Below are positions 35,901 through 43,833 of a stretch of 64,000 nt of DNA, piece by piece. The notes beneath the pieces were generated by a model that did not search any database, was not told the origin of the DNA, and saw nothing but the letters and a program-made list of their open reading frames with translations. Both the position numbers and the translations under genes were made by a program. Source of the DNA: Meiothermus taiwanensis DSM 14542 (GTDB lineage: Bacteria > Deinococcota > Deinococci > Deinococcales > Thermaceae); NCBI GenBank assembly GCA_000482765.1, contig AXWR01000006.1, positions 61,817-125,816 of the forward strand. The letters run 5' to 3'. Within the stretch, counting starts at the first letter, position 1. Every line of letters begins with the position of its first letter.

Positions 35901-36691
35901 TGGGCCTGTTTGGCGAGTCGCTCGAGCCGGTGATTCCGGCAGCTCCTCAGCTGGACGCCATCACCCAGCTTCGCATGGAGAAAGAGGCCCTGGGCATCTA
36001 CGTGACCGGGCACCCCCTCTCGCGCTACGAGGGCCTGCGCGAAGCCGCGAGCTGCACGTTGGAGGAGCTGCCCCAGGCCTTTGCCGAACACAAGGGCAAC
36101 CGCAACCGCGCGCGGCTGCTGCTGGCCGGTATGGTGGAGGGCATTGTGCGCAAGCCCACCAAATCGGGGGGGATGCTGGTGCGCTTCACCCTGGCCGACG
36201 AGACCGGCGCGGTGGAGGTGGTGGCCTTTGGCCGGGCCTACGAGACCATATCCCCGCGCATTGCCGAGGATGCCGCGGTGCTGGTGGCGGTGGAGGTGGA
36301 GCCCGACGGCGAGGGTGAGACCCTGCGGGTGGTGGCCCAGGAGGTGTTTCCCTACCACGAGCTCGAGGGCCTGCCCAAGGTGCTGGAGCTCGAGCTCGAC
36401 CTGGCCCTGCTGGACGAGGAAAAACTCCTGGACTTGCGCAGCCGGCTCGACGAGGTGGCCGGGCCGTTGCCGGTGCAGCTCAAGGTGCGGGGGCCGGGCG
36501 GCTGGGCGCTGGTGGAGGCCCGGGAGGTGCGGGCCGCGGAGGAGGCCCTGCCGGTTCTGCGGGAGCTGGACTGGCTCGAGGCCCGGCTGATTCCCGACCG
36601 CGAGATGCTGCTGGGCTATGGCAAACCGGCCGAGGGCAACGGCTTCAAAAACCAAAGGGGGTCTGATCAGGGGCCGGTGGTGCCGTTCTGA
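32918..36691 (+). CDS. dnaE: DNA polymerase III alpha subunit
   Basis: 1257 aa. The N-terminal PHP domain has its metal ligands (HLHQHTQFSLLDG, AMTDHGNMFG, ATNDGHYV), which in Thermus DnaE supports a proofreading-like exonuclease. The polymerase core follows, with PGRGSAAGSLV and the catalytic Asp pair in MPDIDTDFSD. After the thumb and fingers come the beta-binding helix-hairpin-helix region, an OB-fold (ARLLLAGMVEGIVRKPTKSG) and a C-terminal tail. No intein or split is seen. ATG 32918 is chosen because TATGAT sits just upstream; the frame is open further up without homology. Ends 59 nt before the convergent kynA stop. Confidence 0.96.
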   Translation: MASELNSSGQKHDPKTCPTCKFAHLHQHTQFSLLDGAARLKDLLHWVKQVSPEEPMLAMTDHGNMFGAVQFYKYATELGVKPIIGYEAYVAAESRFDRKQGKGLDGGYFHLTLLAQNMEGYQNLSRLASRAYLEGFYGKPRIDREILREHNAGIIALSGCLGAEIPQFILQERFEEAEKRLQEYLAIFGPERYFIEIQNHGLAEQHKVNRVLKEFADKYGLGLVATNDGHYVRKEDAEAHAVLLAVQSKATWDDPDRWKFPCDEFYVKSPEEMRRTFEDEKTLWGSRMDELFDNSVNIGRMCNVELVPKKVQYRIPKYPLPEGRTEVVYFRELTFNGLLKRYPDRVTPELYREFLRKLGRPVPHGDGEVLALELARIEDLEATRAHLPELREGIQWDGWAILSRAIYELTVVERMGFPGYLLIVSDFINWAKNNGISVGPGRGSAAGSLVTYATRITNIDPLEYNLLFERFLNPARVSMPDIDTDFSDVRRGEVIEYVRQRYGDEMVAQIGTFGTLASKAAIKDAARVFGLPVKKADELAKLIPVTFGKPMPLDKAIETIPDLRAEMEKDPLVKRVLEVAQKLEGLSRQSSVHAAGVVIADVPLRDYIPLMRAGDTGAKVTQYDMGSVEALGFLKMDFLGLRTLSFLDECKRIIKESKGVELDYDNLPIDDAKTFELLGRGETKGVFQLDSAGMTSAVRGLKPRRIQDIIALGALYRPGPMENIPTYIRRHHGREEVSYPQFPNAEKFIRPILEETYGIPVYQEQIMQIATAVAGYSLGEADLLRRAMGKKKMEEMVKQRAQFKEGAAKNGIPAEEADRLFDLLEAFANYGFNKSHAAAYAILTYQTAYVKAHFPVEFFAAVLTVERHDSDKVAEYIRAARAAGVEVLPPDINQSGFSFRALEKSVLFGLSAVKNVGETPTELILRERERGGPYKSLADFLRRLDGTVANKRVVESLIKAGAFDAFGPRGPMLAALDDLLKWAQAEREQAQSGMMGLFGESLEPVIPAAPQLDAITQLRMEKEALGIYVTGHPLSRYEGLREAASCTLEELPQAFAEHKGNRNRARLLLAGMVEGIVRKPTKSGGMLVRFTLADETGAVEVVAFGRAYETISPRIAEDAAVLVAVEVEPDGEGETLRVVAQEVFPYHELEGLPKVLELELDLALLDEEKLLDLRSRLDEVAGPLPVQLKVRGPGGWALVEAREVRAAEEALPVLRELDWLEARLIPDREMLLGYGKPAEGNGFKNQRGSDQGPVVPF

Positions 36692-36750
36692 TTCCCGGCC
36701 GGGCCCGGCAGGCCGGCAGATGGGGGTGGTTCACCTTTCCTGCGCTCGAG

Positions 36751-37578
36751 CTAGAGCGCGGTACGCACCTGCCATAGCTCGGGGAAGAGTACGATTTCCA
36801 GCGCTCGTTTGAGATAGGGAACCCCTGCGGTGCCGCCGGTGCCTTGCTTGTAGCCGATGATGCGCTCTACCGCGGTCAGATGGTTGAAGCGCCAGCGGCG
36901 GAAGTTGTCCTCCACGTCCAGCAGTTTCTCGGCCAGGTAGTACAAGTCCCAGTAGAGGGCGGTCTGGCGGTAGACTTGCAGCCAGGCATTGCGGACGGCC
37001 TCGCTGGGCTGGTAAGGCTGGCTGTAGTCGCGCTCCAGCACCTCGGCGGGAACTGCCAGGCCTCGAGCCGCCACCAGGCGCAAGGCCAGGTCGTAGAGGC
37101 TGGGGGCTTTTAGGGCCTCTTCCAGCCGGTGGTGGTGTTCGGGTTTGTGCTGGTGGGGCTTCATCATGAAGGGTTCTTTGTTGCCCAGCAGGAACTCGAT
37201 CAGGCGGTACTGGTACGACTGAAACCCCGAGGCCCGGCCAAAGGCCGAGCGGAACTCGAGGTAATCGGCGGGGGTCATGGTCTTGAGCACCTCCCAGCTC
37301 GAGCTCATCTGCTCCTGGGCGCGGCAGACCCGGGTCAGCATCTTCAGCGCCGGGTCGATGATCCCCTGTGCCAGAAGGCCCATGGCGCTTTGCAGCTCGT
37401 GGATGATCAGCTTCATCCACAGCTCCTGTACCTGGTGGATGACGATGAAGAGCATCTCGTCGTGGGCCTTGGTAAGGGGCTGCTGGGCCGCCAGAACTTC
37501 TTCCAGGTGCAGGTAGTCGCCATAGGAGAGGTCGTGGCGGAAGTCGGTGTGGGCGGTGTGGTAGGTGGGGTCTTTCAT
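36751..37578 (-). CDS. kynA: Tryptophan 2,3-dioxygenase
   Basis: 275 aa. The substrate-binding His is in FIVIHQVQELWMKLI, the haem-ligand His in RRWRFNHLTAVERIIG, and GTGGTAGVPYL is the C-terminal loop that contacts tryptophan. It opens L-tryptophan to N-formylkynurenine. Its ATG overlaps the TGA of kynU (ATGA at 37575-37578 on the minus strand), so both are made from one mRNA with coupled translation. No kynurenine formamidase of the KynB type is in this operon. Confidence 0.95.
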   Translation of the reverse strand: MKDPTYHTAHTDFRHDLSYGDYLHLEEVLAAQQPLTKAHDEMLFIVIHQVQELWMKLIIHELQSAMGLLAQGIIDPALKMLTRVCRAQEQMSSSWEVLKTMTPADYLEFRSAFGRASGFQSYQYRLIEFLLGNKEPFMMKPHQHKPEHHHRLEEALKAPSLYDLALRLVAARGLAVPAEVLERDYSQPYQPSEAVRNAWLQVYRQTALYWDLYYLAEKLLDVEDNFRRWRFNHLTAVERIIGYKQGTGGTAGVPYLKRALEIVLFPELWQVRTAL

Positions 37579-38807
37579 CAGGTCACCTTGGCCCTTTCCT
37601 GGAAGCGCGCCTCCTGCCATAGCCCGCTTTGCATGACCTGGGCCAGCCTTTGCACCGCGTGGTAGACATCCTCGTAGCGCAGGTACAGCGGGGTAAAGCC
37701 GAAACGCAGGATGTCGGGGGCGCGGAAGTCGCCGATCACGCCCTGGCTGATCAGGGCCTGCATAATGGCGTAGCCCTCAGGGTGCCGGTAGGCCACCTGG
37801 CTGCCGCGCCGGTCGTGCTCACGCGGCGTGACCAGTTGGAAGCCATAACGGGCGGCCAGCGGCTCCATCAGCTCGATGAAGAAATCGGTGAGCTGTAGCG
37901 ACTTTTGCCGCACCTGCTCCATGTCCACGCCATCGAAGACCTCGAGCGCTGCGTCCAGCGCGCTCATCGAGAGCACACCGGGCGTCCCCACCGTCAGGCG
38001 CCGGATGTCCTCGGCGGCCACGTACCCGGGCACAAAAGCGAAGGGGGCCTGGTGCCCCATCCAGCCGGAGAGGAAGGGGGTGGTCACCGGCTGATGCCGC
38101 CGCGCCACGAACACGAAGGCGGGCGCCCCCGGGCCGCCATTGAGGTACTTGTAGCCGCAACCCACGGCAAAATCCACCCCGTGCCGGTTGAGGTGCACCG
38201 GAAGGGCCCCCGCGCTGTGGGCCAGATCCCAGATGACCAGCGCACCTTTTTGCTGGGCCAGCCCGGTGAGCCGGGCCATGTCGTAGAGGTAGCCGGTGCG
38301 GTAGTCCACCTCGGTCAGCATGAGTACCGCGGTCTGCTCGTCGAGGGCCTCCTCGAGCCGGTCTTTTGTTACAAAGCGCAGCTCATACCCACCCAGAAGC
38401 TCGGCGATGCCCTGGGCGATGTAGAGGTCGGTGGGGAAGTTGTCGATGTCCGAAACGATAACCCTACGTCCGGGGCGCAGCTTGAGGGCGGCCAGCAGCA
38501 CCTTGAACAGGTTGACCGAGGTCGAGTCGGCGGCGATTACCTCGTCGGGCTCGGCCCCAATCAGCCGGGCGATCCTGGCCCCGACCCGCTGGGGCAGGTC
38601 AATCCAGCCGTGCAGGTTCCAGCTTTTGATCAGGCTCTGGCCCCACTCGGCCTGTACTACCTGTTCCATGCGGGCCACCACCCGCTTGGGCAGGGCCCCC
38701 AGCGAGTTGCCGTCGAGGTAGATGACCCCTTCGGGTAGCAGGAACTCCGCCCGTTTGGGGGCCAGGGGGTCGGTGCGGTCGAGGGCTTGCAGCTCGGCTA
38801 AGGTCAT
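37578..38807 (-). CDS. kynU: Kynureninase
   Basis: 409 aa, a PLP-dependent aspartate-aminotransferase-fold enzyme. The Schiff-base Lys is in DFAVGCGYKYLNGGPGAPAF. The opening PKRAEFLLPEGVIYLDGNSLGALPKR is the kynureninase type. It cleaves kynurenine to anthranilate and alanine, so with kynA it forms a catabolic route from tryptophan. GGAGA precedes ATG 38807. It is first in the operon, and kynA follows with a 1-nt overlap. Confidence 0.95.
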   Translation of the reverse strand: MTLAELQALDRTDPLAPKRAEFLLPEGVIYLDGNSLGALPKRVVARMEQVVQAEWGQSLIKSWNLHGWIDLPQRVGARIARLIGAEPDEVIAADSTSVNLFKVLLAALKLRPGRRVIVSDIDNFPTDLYIAQGIAELLGGYELRFVTKDRLEEALDEQTAVLMLTEVDYRTGYLYDMARLTGLAQQKGALVIWDLAHSAGALPVHLNRHGVDFAVGCGYKYLNGGPGAPAFVFVARRHQPVTTPFLSGWMGHQAPFAFVPGYVAAEDIRRLTVGTPGVLSMSALDAALEVFDGVDMEQVRQKSLQLTDFFIELMEPLAARYGFQLVTPREHDRRGSQVAYRHPEGYAIMQALISQGVIGDFRAPDILRFGFTPLYLRYEDVYHAVQRLAQVMQSGLWQEARFQERAKVT

Positions 38808-38865
38808 AGGTCTCCTTACTCGGGGATCATGTCAGTGGCTTCAATCTCAACCCTGGCCCGGCTCT

Positions 38866-41148
38866 TCATCGGGGCCTTGCCGGCATGGCGGGGTGGGCAA
38901 GGGCCCGCCAGACCTTTTCGGGCGTGAGCGGCATGTCCAGATGAGCGATGCCCAGCGCGTCCAGCACCGCGTTCACCACCGCCGGGGTGGCGGCGATGGC
39001 CCCGGCCTCGCCCACGCCCTTCACCCCCAGGGGGTTGGTGGGGGAGGGGGTCTGGTGGCGGTGGGGCTCCAGCGGGGGCATCTGGTCGGCTTTGGGCAGG
39101 GCGTACTCCAGGTAGTTGGCGGTGCGGTTCTGCCCTTCCTGGTCGTAGACGATGCCCTCGTAGAGGGCCTGCCCGATGCCCTGGGCGATGCCGCCGTGCT
39201 GCTGGCCCTCGAAGAGCAGGGGGTTGATCACCACCCCGCAGTCGTCCACCGCGATGTAGCGCAGAATACGCACCTGGCCGGTCTCGGGGTCTACCTCCAC
39301 CAAGGCCAGGTGGGCCCCAAAGGGGTAGTTGGCGTCTCTGAGGGCAAAGCTGGCGTGGCCCTCGAGGCCCGGCTCCAGGCCGGGTGGCAGCTTGCGGGGG
39401 CTGAAGGCGGTGGCGATCACCTGCTCCATGGGCACGGCTCTGTCGGTGCCGCGCACCCCCCAGCCCTGCTCGAGCAGCTCGATGTCCTCGGGGGCAGCCT
39501 CCAGGAGGTGGGCGGCAATGCGGGTCACCTTGTCACGAACTATATCGGCGGCCTTCAGCACGGCCGAGCCCCCTACCGAGAGGGTGCGGCTGCCGGCGGT
39601 GCCCATGCCGTAGGGAACCGCCAGGGTATCGCCCTGCACCACGCTTATGCGCTCAGGCGGCAGGCCCAGCCGCTCGGCCACGATCTGCACAAAGGCGTTC
39701 TGGGTGCCCTGGCCGTGGGGCGAGGTGCCGGTGAAGATCACCGCGCTGCCGTCGGGGTTGATGCGCACGCCGCCGGTCTCCCAGCCATACCCCGTGATCT
39801 CCACGTAGCTGCAAAGCCCGATGCCCAGCAGCCGGCCCTGCTGGCGGGCCTGGGCCTGTTCTGCCCGGAGCTGCGGGTAGTTGCTTACCTCCAGCAGCTT
39901 TTGCAACACCTCGCCGTAGGCCCCGGAGTCGTACCTGGCGCCGGTGCGGGTTTTGTAGGGGAAGGGCCCGGTGATGAAGTTCCTGCGGCGGATCTCGGCG
40001 GGGTCGAGGCCCAGCGCCCGCGCGCCCATGTCCATCAGGCGCTCGAGGTAGTAGGTGGCCTCGGGCCGCCCGGCCCCCCGGTAGGCCCCGGTGGGGGTGG
40101 CGTTGGTGTAGACACCCACCATCTCGAGCTCCACCGCCGGAATCTCGTAGGGGCCCTGCAGCATCAGGATGGTGCCGGGGGCGTTGCCCAGGGTGGTCTC
40201 GAGGGCATAGGCCCCCAGGTCGGCCACCACCCGCCCGCGCAGCCCCAGGATTTTTCCCTCGGCGTCGAAGGCCATCTCCAGCTCGGCCACCTGGGCCCGC
40301 CCGTGGATGGTGGCCCCAAAGCTTTCGCTGCGCCCCTCCAGCCAGCGCACGCTTCGCCCCAGGCGACGGGCCAGGTAGGCCACCAGAATTTCCTCGGGGT
40401 AAACGTTAATTTTGGCCCCAAAGGCCCCGCCCACGTCGGGGGTGATCACCCGTACCTGGTTCTCGGCCAGTCCCAGCCGCTCGGCTATTGCGCTGCGCAG
40501 GTCGTGGGGCATCTGGGTGCTCGACCATACCGTGAGGGCCTCGCGGATGCCGTCCCAGCTGGCCAGAACCCCCCGGGGCTCCAGGGGGCTGGGGGCCACC
40601 CGCTGTTGCACCATGCGGGCGCTCACCACCGCGTGAGCCTGGGCAAAGGCCGGGGCTACCTCGCCCGAAGTGGTCTTGCGGGCCAGGGCCACGTTGCTCG
40701 GGAGCTGGGGGTGGATGGGGGGAGCCTGCTCGGCTTGCCGTACATCGGCATAGGCCGGGAGCGGCTCGTACTCCACCCAGACATTCTGGGCGGCGTCGTG
40801 GGCCAGGGCCTCGGAGGTCGCCAGCACCGCCACCACCGGCTCCCCCGCGTAGCGCACCCGCTCGCGGGCCAAGAGGGGGTGCAAAGCCCCCTGGGCATCG
40901 CGCGGCACCGAGGCCGGGGCGTACAGCTCGGGGAGGTCGCTCGAGGTGTAAACCCCCACCACGCCGGGGCACTGCCGGGCCTCGGTGGTGTCCACCGAGA
41001 CCAGCCGGGCGTGCGCGTAGGGGCTGCGCACCAGCACCAGGTGCAGCAGGTTTTCGGAGGGTAGGTCGGCCAGGTACTGCCCCTGGCCCCGCACCAGCTT
41101 GCCATCCTCGAGGCGCTTCATGGGTTGACCGATGTAGCGGTTCGACAT
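38866..41148 (-). CDS. Molybdenum hydroxylase large subunit (CoxL/XdhB-like), orphan
   Basis: 760 aa. Both aldehyde-oxidase/xanthine-dehydrogenase large-subunit domains are present. The active-site loop reads AYRGAGRPEATYYLER, the form II (not CO dehydrogenase form I, AYxCSFR) variant. VGEAGAI near the C-terminus holds the conserved catalytic Glu. The enzyme normally needs a FAD subunit and a 2Fe-2S subunit, neither of which is nearby. It lies 58 nt upstream of kynU on the same strand, and could be cotranscribed. Hydroxylation of an aldehyde or N-heterocycle is likely; the substrate is unknown. Confidence 0.88.
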   Translation of the reverse strand: MSNRYIGQPMKRLEDGKLVRGQGQYLADLPSENLLHLVLVRSPYAHARLVSVDTTEARQCPGVVGVYTSSDLPELYAPASVPRDAQGALHPLLARERVRYAGEPVVAVLATSEALAHDAAQNVWVEYEPLPAYADVRQAEQAPPIHPQLPSNVALARKTTSGEVAPAFAQAHAVVSARMVQQRVAPSPLEPRGVLASWDGIREALTVWSSTQMPHDLRSAIAERLGLAENQVRVITPDVGGAFGAKINVYPEEILVAYLARRLGRSVRWLEGRSESFGATIHGRAQVAELEMAFDAEGKILGLRGRVVADLGAYALETTLGNAPGTILMLQGPYEIPAVELEMVGVYTNATPTGAYRGAGRPEATYYLERLMDMGARALGLDPAEIRRRNFITGPFPYKTRTGARYDSGAYGEVLQKLLEVSNYPQLRAEQAQARQQGRLLGIGLCSYVEITGYGWETGGVRINPDGSAVIFTGTSPHGQGTQNAFVQIVAERLGLPPERISVVQGDTLAVPYGMGTAGSRTLSVGGSAVLKAADIVRDKVTRIAAHLLEAAPEDIELLEQGWGVRGTDRAVPMEQVIATAFSPRKLPPGLEPGLEGHASFALRDANYPFGAHLALVEVDPETGQVRILRYIAVDDCGVVINPLLFEGQQHGGIAQGIGQALYEGIVYDQEGQNRTANYLEYALPKADQMPPLEPHRHQTPSPTNPLGVKGVGEAGAIAATPAVVNAVLDALGIAHLDMPLTPEKVWRALAHPAMPARPR

Positions 41149-41195
41149 AGGGCTATGTTACCCAAAGGTGCGGTGGGTCGTATGCTGGGGGGGCT

Positions 41196-42158
41196 ATGCC
41201 AACCCACACCTTCGAACCCACCCACTACCACCACACCCTGGGCACCCACCCGCCGGTCTTGCGCATTGCGCCGGGCGATACGGTGCAAACCACCTGCGTG
41301 GATGCGGCCGGCCAGGATCGGGATTTACGGCCGGTCACCCCCCGGGGGAACCCCATGACCGGGCCTTTTTACATCGAGGGCGCCGAGGTGGGCGATACCC
41401 TGGTGGTTCGGCTGGAGAAGCTCAGGCCCAACCGCCGCCAGGGGTGGTCGGGGGTGGTGCTGGCCGCCAACGTGGTGGACCCCGAGGACGTGCCCCGCCT
41501 GGCCCAGGCCCAGGGTTCTCAGCGCTGGCTGGACTGGGAGGTAGACCTGGAAAAGCAGACCGCCCGGCTGGCCTCGCCTCTGAGGGGCCTGGAGGGGCTC
41601 GAGCTGCCCCTCGAGCCCATGCTGGGCTGCTTTGGGGTGGCCCCCAGCCGGGGCGAGGCCATCTCCACCGCCACTTCGGGGCCGCACGGGGGCAATATGG
41701 ACTACCGGGGCTTCAAAGAGGGGGTCACGGTCTATTTTCCGGTAGGGGTGGAGGGGGCTTTGTTCTTCCTGGGCGATGGGCACGCTTTGCAAGGGGATGG
41801 CGAAATCGCCGGGACTGGCATTGAAATTTCCATGGACGTGCAGTTTTCCGTCGACCTCATCAAGGGCCAAACCATCCGCTGGCCCCGGGGCGAGGACGCG
41901 GAGTACATCTTTACCGTGGGCAACGCCCGGCCCCTCGACCAGTGCGTCCAGCACGCTACCAGCGAGATGCTACGCTGGCTAACCGAATCCTACGGCCTGG
42001 ACATCCAGAGCGCCTCACAGCTGATGGGGCAGTGTGTCCGCTACGATCTGGGCAACATCTTCGACCCGGCCTACACCATGGTCTGCAAGATGCCCAAGAA
42101 ACTCCTGGAGCGCCTGGGCCCTACTTCGGCATCGTGCGGCGCAGCAGGTCCTGGATAA
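41196..42158 (+). CDS. Acetamidase/formamidase family protein
   Basis: 320 aa, FmdA_AmdA fold. Features: TPRGNPMTGPFYIEGAEVGDTLVV at the start of the core, MLGCFGVAPSRGEAI, SGPHGGNMDYRGFKEGVTVYFPV with metal-binding-type residues, LFFLGDGHALQGDGEI and QLMGQCVRYDLGNIFDP. Family members hydrolyse formamide, acetamide or other short amides using a metal. Because it lies next to the kynurenine operon, it could hydrolyse N-formylkynurenine; this is an inference. Overlaps the convergent moxR gene by 38 nt. Confidence 0.87.
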   Translation: MPTHTFEPTHYHHTLGTHPPVLRIAPGDTVQTTCVDAAGQDRDLRPVTPRGNPMTGPFYIEGAEVGDTLVVRLEKLRPNRRQGWSGVVLAANVVDPEDVPRLAQAQGSQRWLDWEVDLEKQTARLASPLRGLEGLELPLEPMLGCFGVAPSRGEAISTATSGPHGGNMDYRGFKEGVTVYFPVGVEGALFFLGDGHALQGDGEIAGTGIEISMDVQFSVDLIKGQTIRWPRGEDAEYIFTVGNARPLDQCVQHATSEMLRWLTESYGLDIQSASQLMGQCVRYDLGNIFDPAYTMVCKMPKKLLERLGPTSASCGAAGPG

Positions 42159-43020
42159 TCTGTTCTATCCGCAGGCCCTCGAACTGGGCCTCCTCGGTCA
42201 GGAGCAGCCGGTGCGAGAGGGCCGGCCTGGCCGCGCTGCGCAGGTCGTCCCAGTCGAGGTGGGCCCGGCCCGAGAGGTAGGCCAGGGCTTTGGCCAGGTT
42301 GAGCCAGGCCTTGGCCCCGCGGGGTGAGAGGCCCATGCGCAGGTGCTTTTCCTCGCTGGCCAGCTGGGCGGTGTTGGCGATGGCCTCGAGGGCGGGCTGG
42401 CTCACCACCACCTGCTGGGACTGGCGACGGGCCTCGAGCAAATCCAGCCCCTCTACGGGCTGGGGGGCGGCGGGCTCTTCCGAAAGAATCCGCATCCAGG
42501 TGGCCCGGGGGGGTGCCTGGACGGCAATCTTGGACATAAAGCGGTCGAGCTGGGCCTCGGGCAGGGGGTAGGTGCCCTCGAGCTCCAAAGGGTTCTGCGT
42601 GGCCAGCACCAGAAAGGGCTCGGGCAGGGCGTAGCGGGTTCCCCCCACCGTGACCCCCCGTTCCTGCATGGCCTCCAGCAGCGCCGACTGGGTCTTGGGG
42701 GTGGCGCGGTTGATCTCGTCGGCCAGCACCACCTGGGCGAAGATAGGCCCCGGGCGAAAAACAAACCGCCCATCCTCCAGGATCTCGGTTCCGGTCACAT
42801 CCGCCGGAAGCAGGTCGGGGGTGAACTGAATTCTCCGGTAGGAAAGCCCGCTGGCCTCGGCAAAGGCCCTGGCCAGCAGGGTTTTGCCCAGCCCCGGCAG
42901 CCCCTCCAGCAGGGCGTGCCCGCCCGCTACGGCGGTGGCCAGCAGCTCGCGGATGACCTGCTCCTGCCCAAACAGAACCGCCCTAAGGGAGGCTTCCAGG
43001 GCTTCTAAGGTAGCTTTCAC
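42121..43020 (-). CDS. MoxR-type AAA+ ATPase
   Basis: 299 aa. Walker A LLEGLPGLGKTLLARA, Walker B VVLADEINRATPKTQSALLEAM, sensor ATQNPLELEGTYPLPEAQLDRF, arginine finger region and a C-terminal lid with HLRMGLSPRGAKAW. MoxR ATPases act as chaperones for metal-enzyme or surface complexes, often with a VWA partner. The neighbour upstream on the plus strand is the molybdenum hydroxylase, and a VWA-domain gene is at 53167-54612, so a link with either is possible but not shown. Its 3' end overlaps the formamidase gene. Confidence 0.9.
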   Translation of the reverse strand: MKATLEALEASLRAVLFGQEQVIRELLATAVAGGHALLEGLPGLGKTLLARAFAEASGLSYRRIQFTPDLLPADVTGTEILEDGRFVFRPGPIFAQVVLADEINRATPKTQSALLEAMQERGVTVGGTRYALPEPFLVLATQNPLELEGTYPLPEAQLDRFMSKIAVQAPPRATWMRILSEEPAAPQPVEGLDLLEARRQSQQVVVSQPALEAIANTAQLASEEKHLRMGLSPRGAKAWLNLAKALAYLSGRAHLDWDDLRSAARPALSHRLLLTEEAQFEGLRIEQIIQDLLRRTMPK

Positions 43021-43048
43021 AAGCCAAATATACCCTGCTTCCTACCGG

Positions 43049-43783
43049 TTAGAACTCATCTTCGTCCTCATCTTCATAATCGGGGTACTGCTTGGGGGAC
43101 TCGCCCACCCGCTCCAGCACCTTCGGGTATCTAACCCCCTTCTGGCGCGGTTCTGTACGCACCAGCTGCACCTCAAAGCGCCAGTCATCGCCATAGTCGA
43201 AGACAAACAGCATTTTCTGCTTGAGTTTGGTAAAAGCCTCGGATATACGGGTGTTTTTCACGCTGCGGGGCCGGGGCTCCTCGTCCTGCAGGAACGGCAG
43301 CGGCCCGCCCGAGTCCAGCCCGAACATCTTGAGCAGTTCCCTATCGGCCTGGGTGCGGGCCTTGATATCCTCCACCTCCTCCTCGATCATGCGCTCGACC
43401 TCTTTGTGCAGATGCGGGGGGATGCGGGGCAGAAGGGTGTCCTTCATCGCCTGAAGGGTAACCCTGTACATTTGCTCTATGATCTCATCCCGGGCTTCTT
43501 CAAGGGCTTGGCGGTAGGCTTTCTCGGCCTCGCCCATCCCGATCTCTTCGTCTTCCTCGTCGGCAAACAGCTCGTACTGCACCTTGGAGCGGAAGGGGTT
43601 CCTGAGGTTGTCGTAGAAGCCAAAGGCATGATCGAAGTAAAAGTCAAAGCTTTTTACAATGGCCTCGGCCAGGTCGTAGAGGGTATCGTCGGACTTGATG
43701 GCGATGAGCCGGTGTGGTTTACCCTCGGCCCGTTTGAAGACGTCCTTCAGCGTCACCTTGAAGACCATGATGGGGTTTTCCAT
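43049..43783 (-). CDS. pRiA4b ORF-3-like (TnpR-like) protein
   Basis: 244 aa. The C-terminal third holds the family motif MLFVFDYGDDWRFEVQLV, and the N-terminal part (VFKVTLKDVFKRAEGKPHRLIAI, SDDTLYDLAEAIVKSFDFYFDHAFGFY) the fold's first half, interrupted by a highly acidic and helical insert. The C-terminus DYEDEDEDEF is very acidic. The family is found on plasmids, in transposon-borne genes and as a chromosomal gene; function is unknown. ATG 43783 is used because it starts the conserved domain. It is not flanked by transposase. Confidence 0.75.
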   Translation of the reverse strand: MENPIMVFKVTLKDVFKRAEGKPHRLIAIKSDDTLYDLAEAIVKSFDFYFDHAFGFYDNLRNPFRSKVQYELFADEEDEEIGMGEAEKAYRQALEEARDEIIEQMYRVTLQAMKDTLLPRIPPHLHKEVERMIEEEVEDIKARTQADRELLKMFGLDSGGPLPFLQDEEPRPRSVKNTRISEAFTKLKQKMLFVFDYGDDWRFEVQLVRTEPRQKGVRYPKVLERVGESPKQYPDYEDEDEDEF

Positions 43784-43833
43784 AGCGGAGATTATTCTTG
43801 ACCCCGGCGGGTAGTGCAAGAGAAAATCGGGCT

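Noticed and set aside
33980..36655. An 891-codon minus-strand frame under dnaE, and an 856-codon one under secA (45662-48232)
   Set aside because: Very long, but both are antisense images of conserved genes. The compositions are His/Gln/Leu-rich without domains; such frames are expected in GC-rich genes.
36692..36750. GC-rich hairpin CCGGCC...GGCCGG between dnaE and kynA as a terminator
   Set aside because: The stem is only 6 bp and there is no T-tract on either strand.
38722..41064. A 780-codon plus-strand frame over the molybdenum hydroxylase
   Set aside because: Antisense shadow of a clearly conserved gene; Gly/His-rich with no motif.
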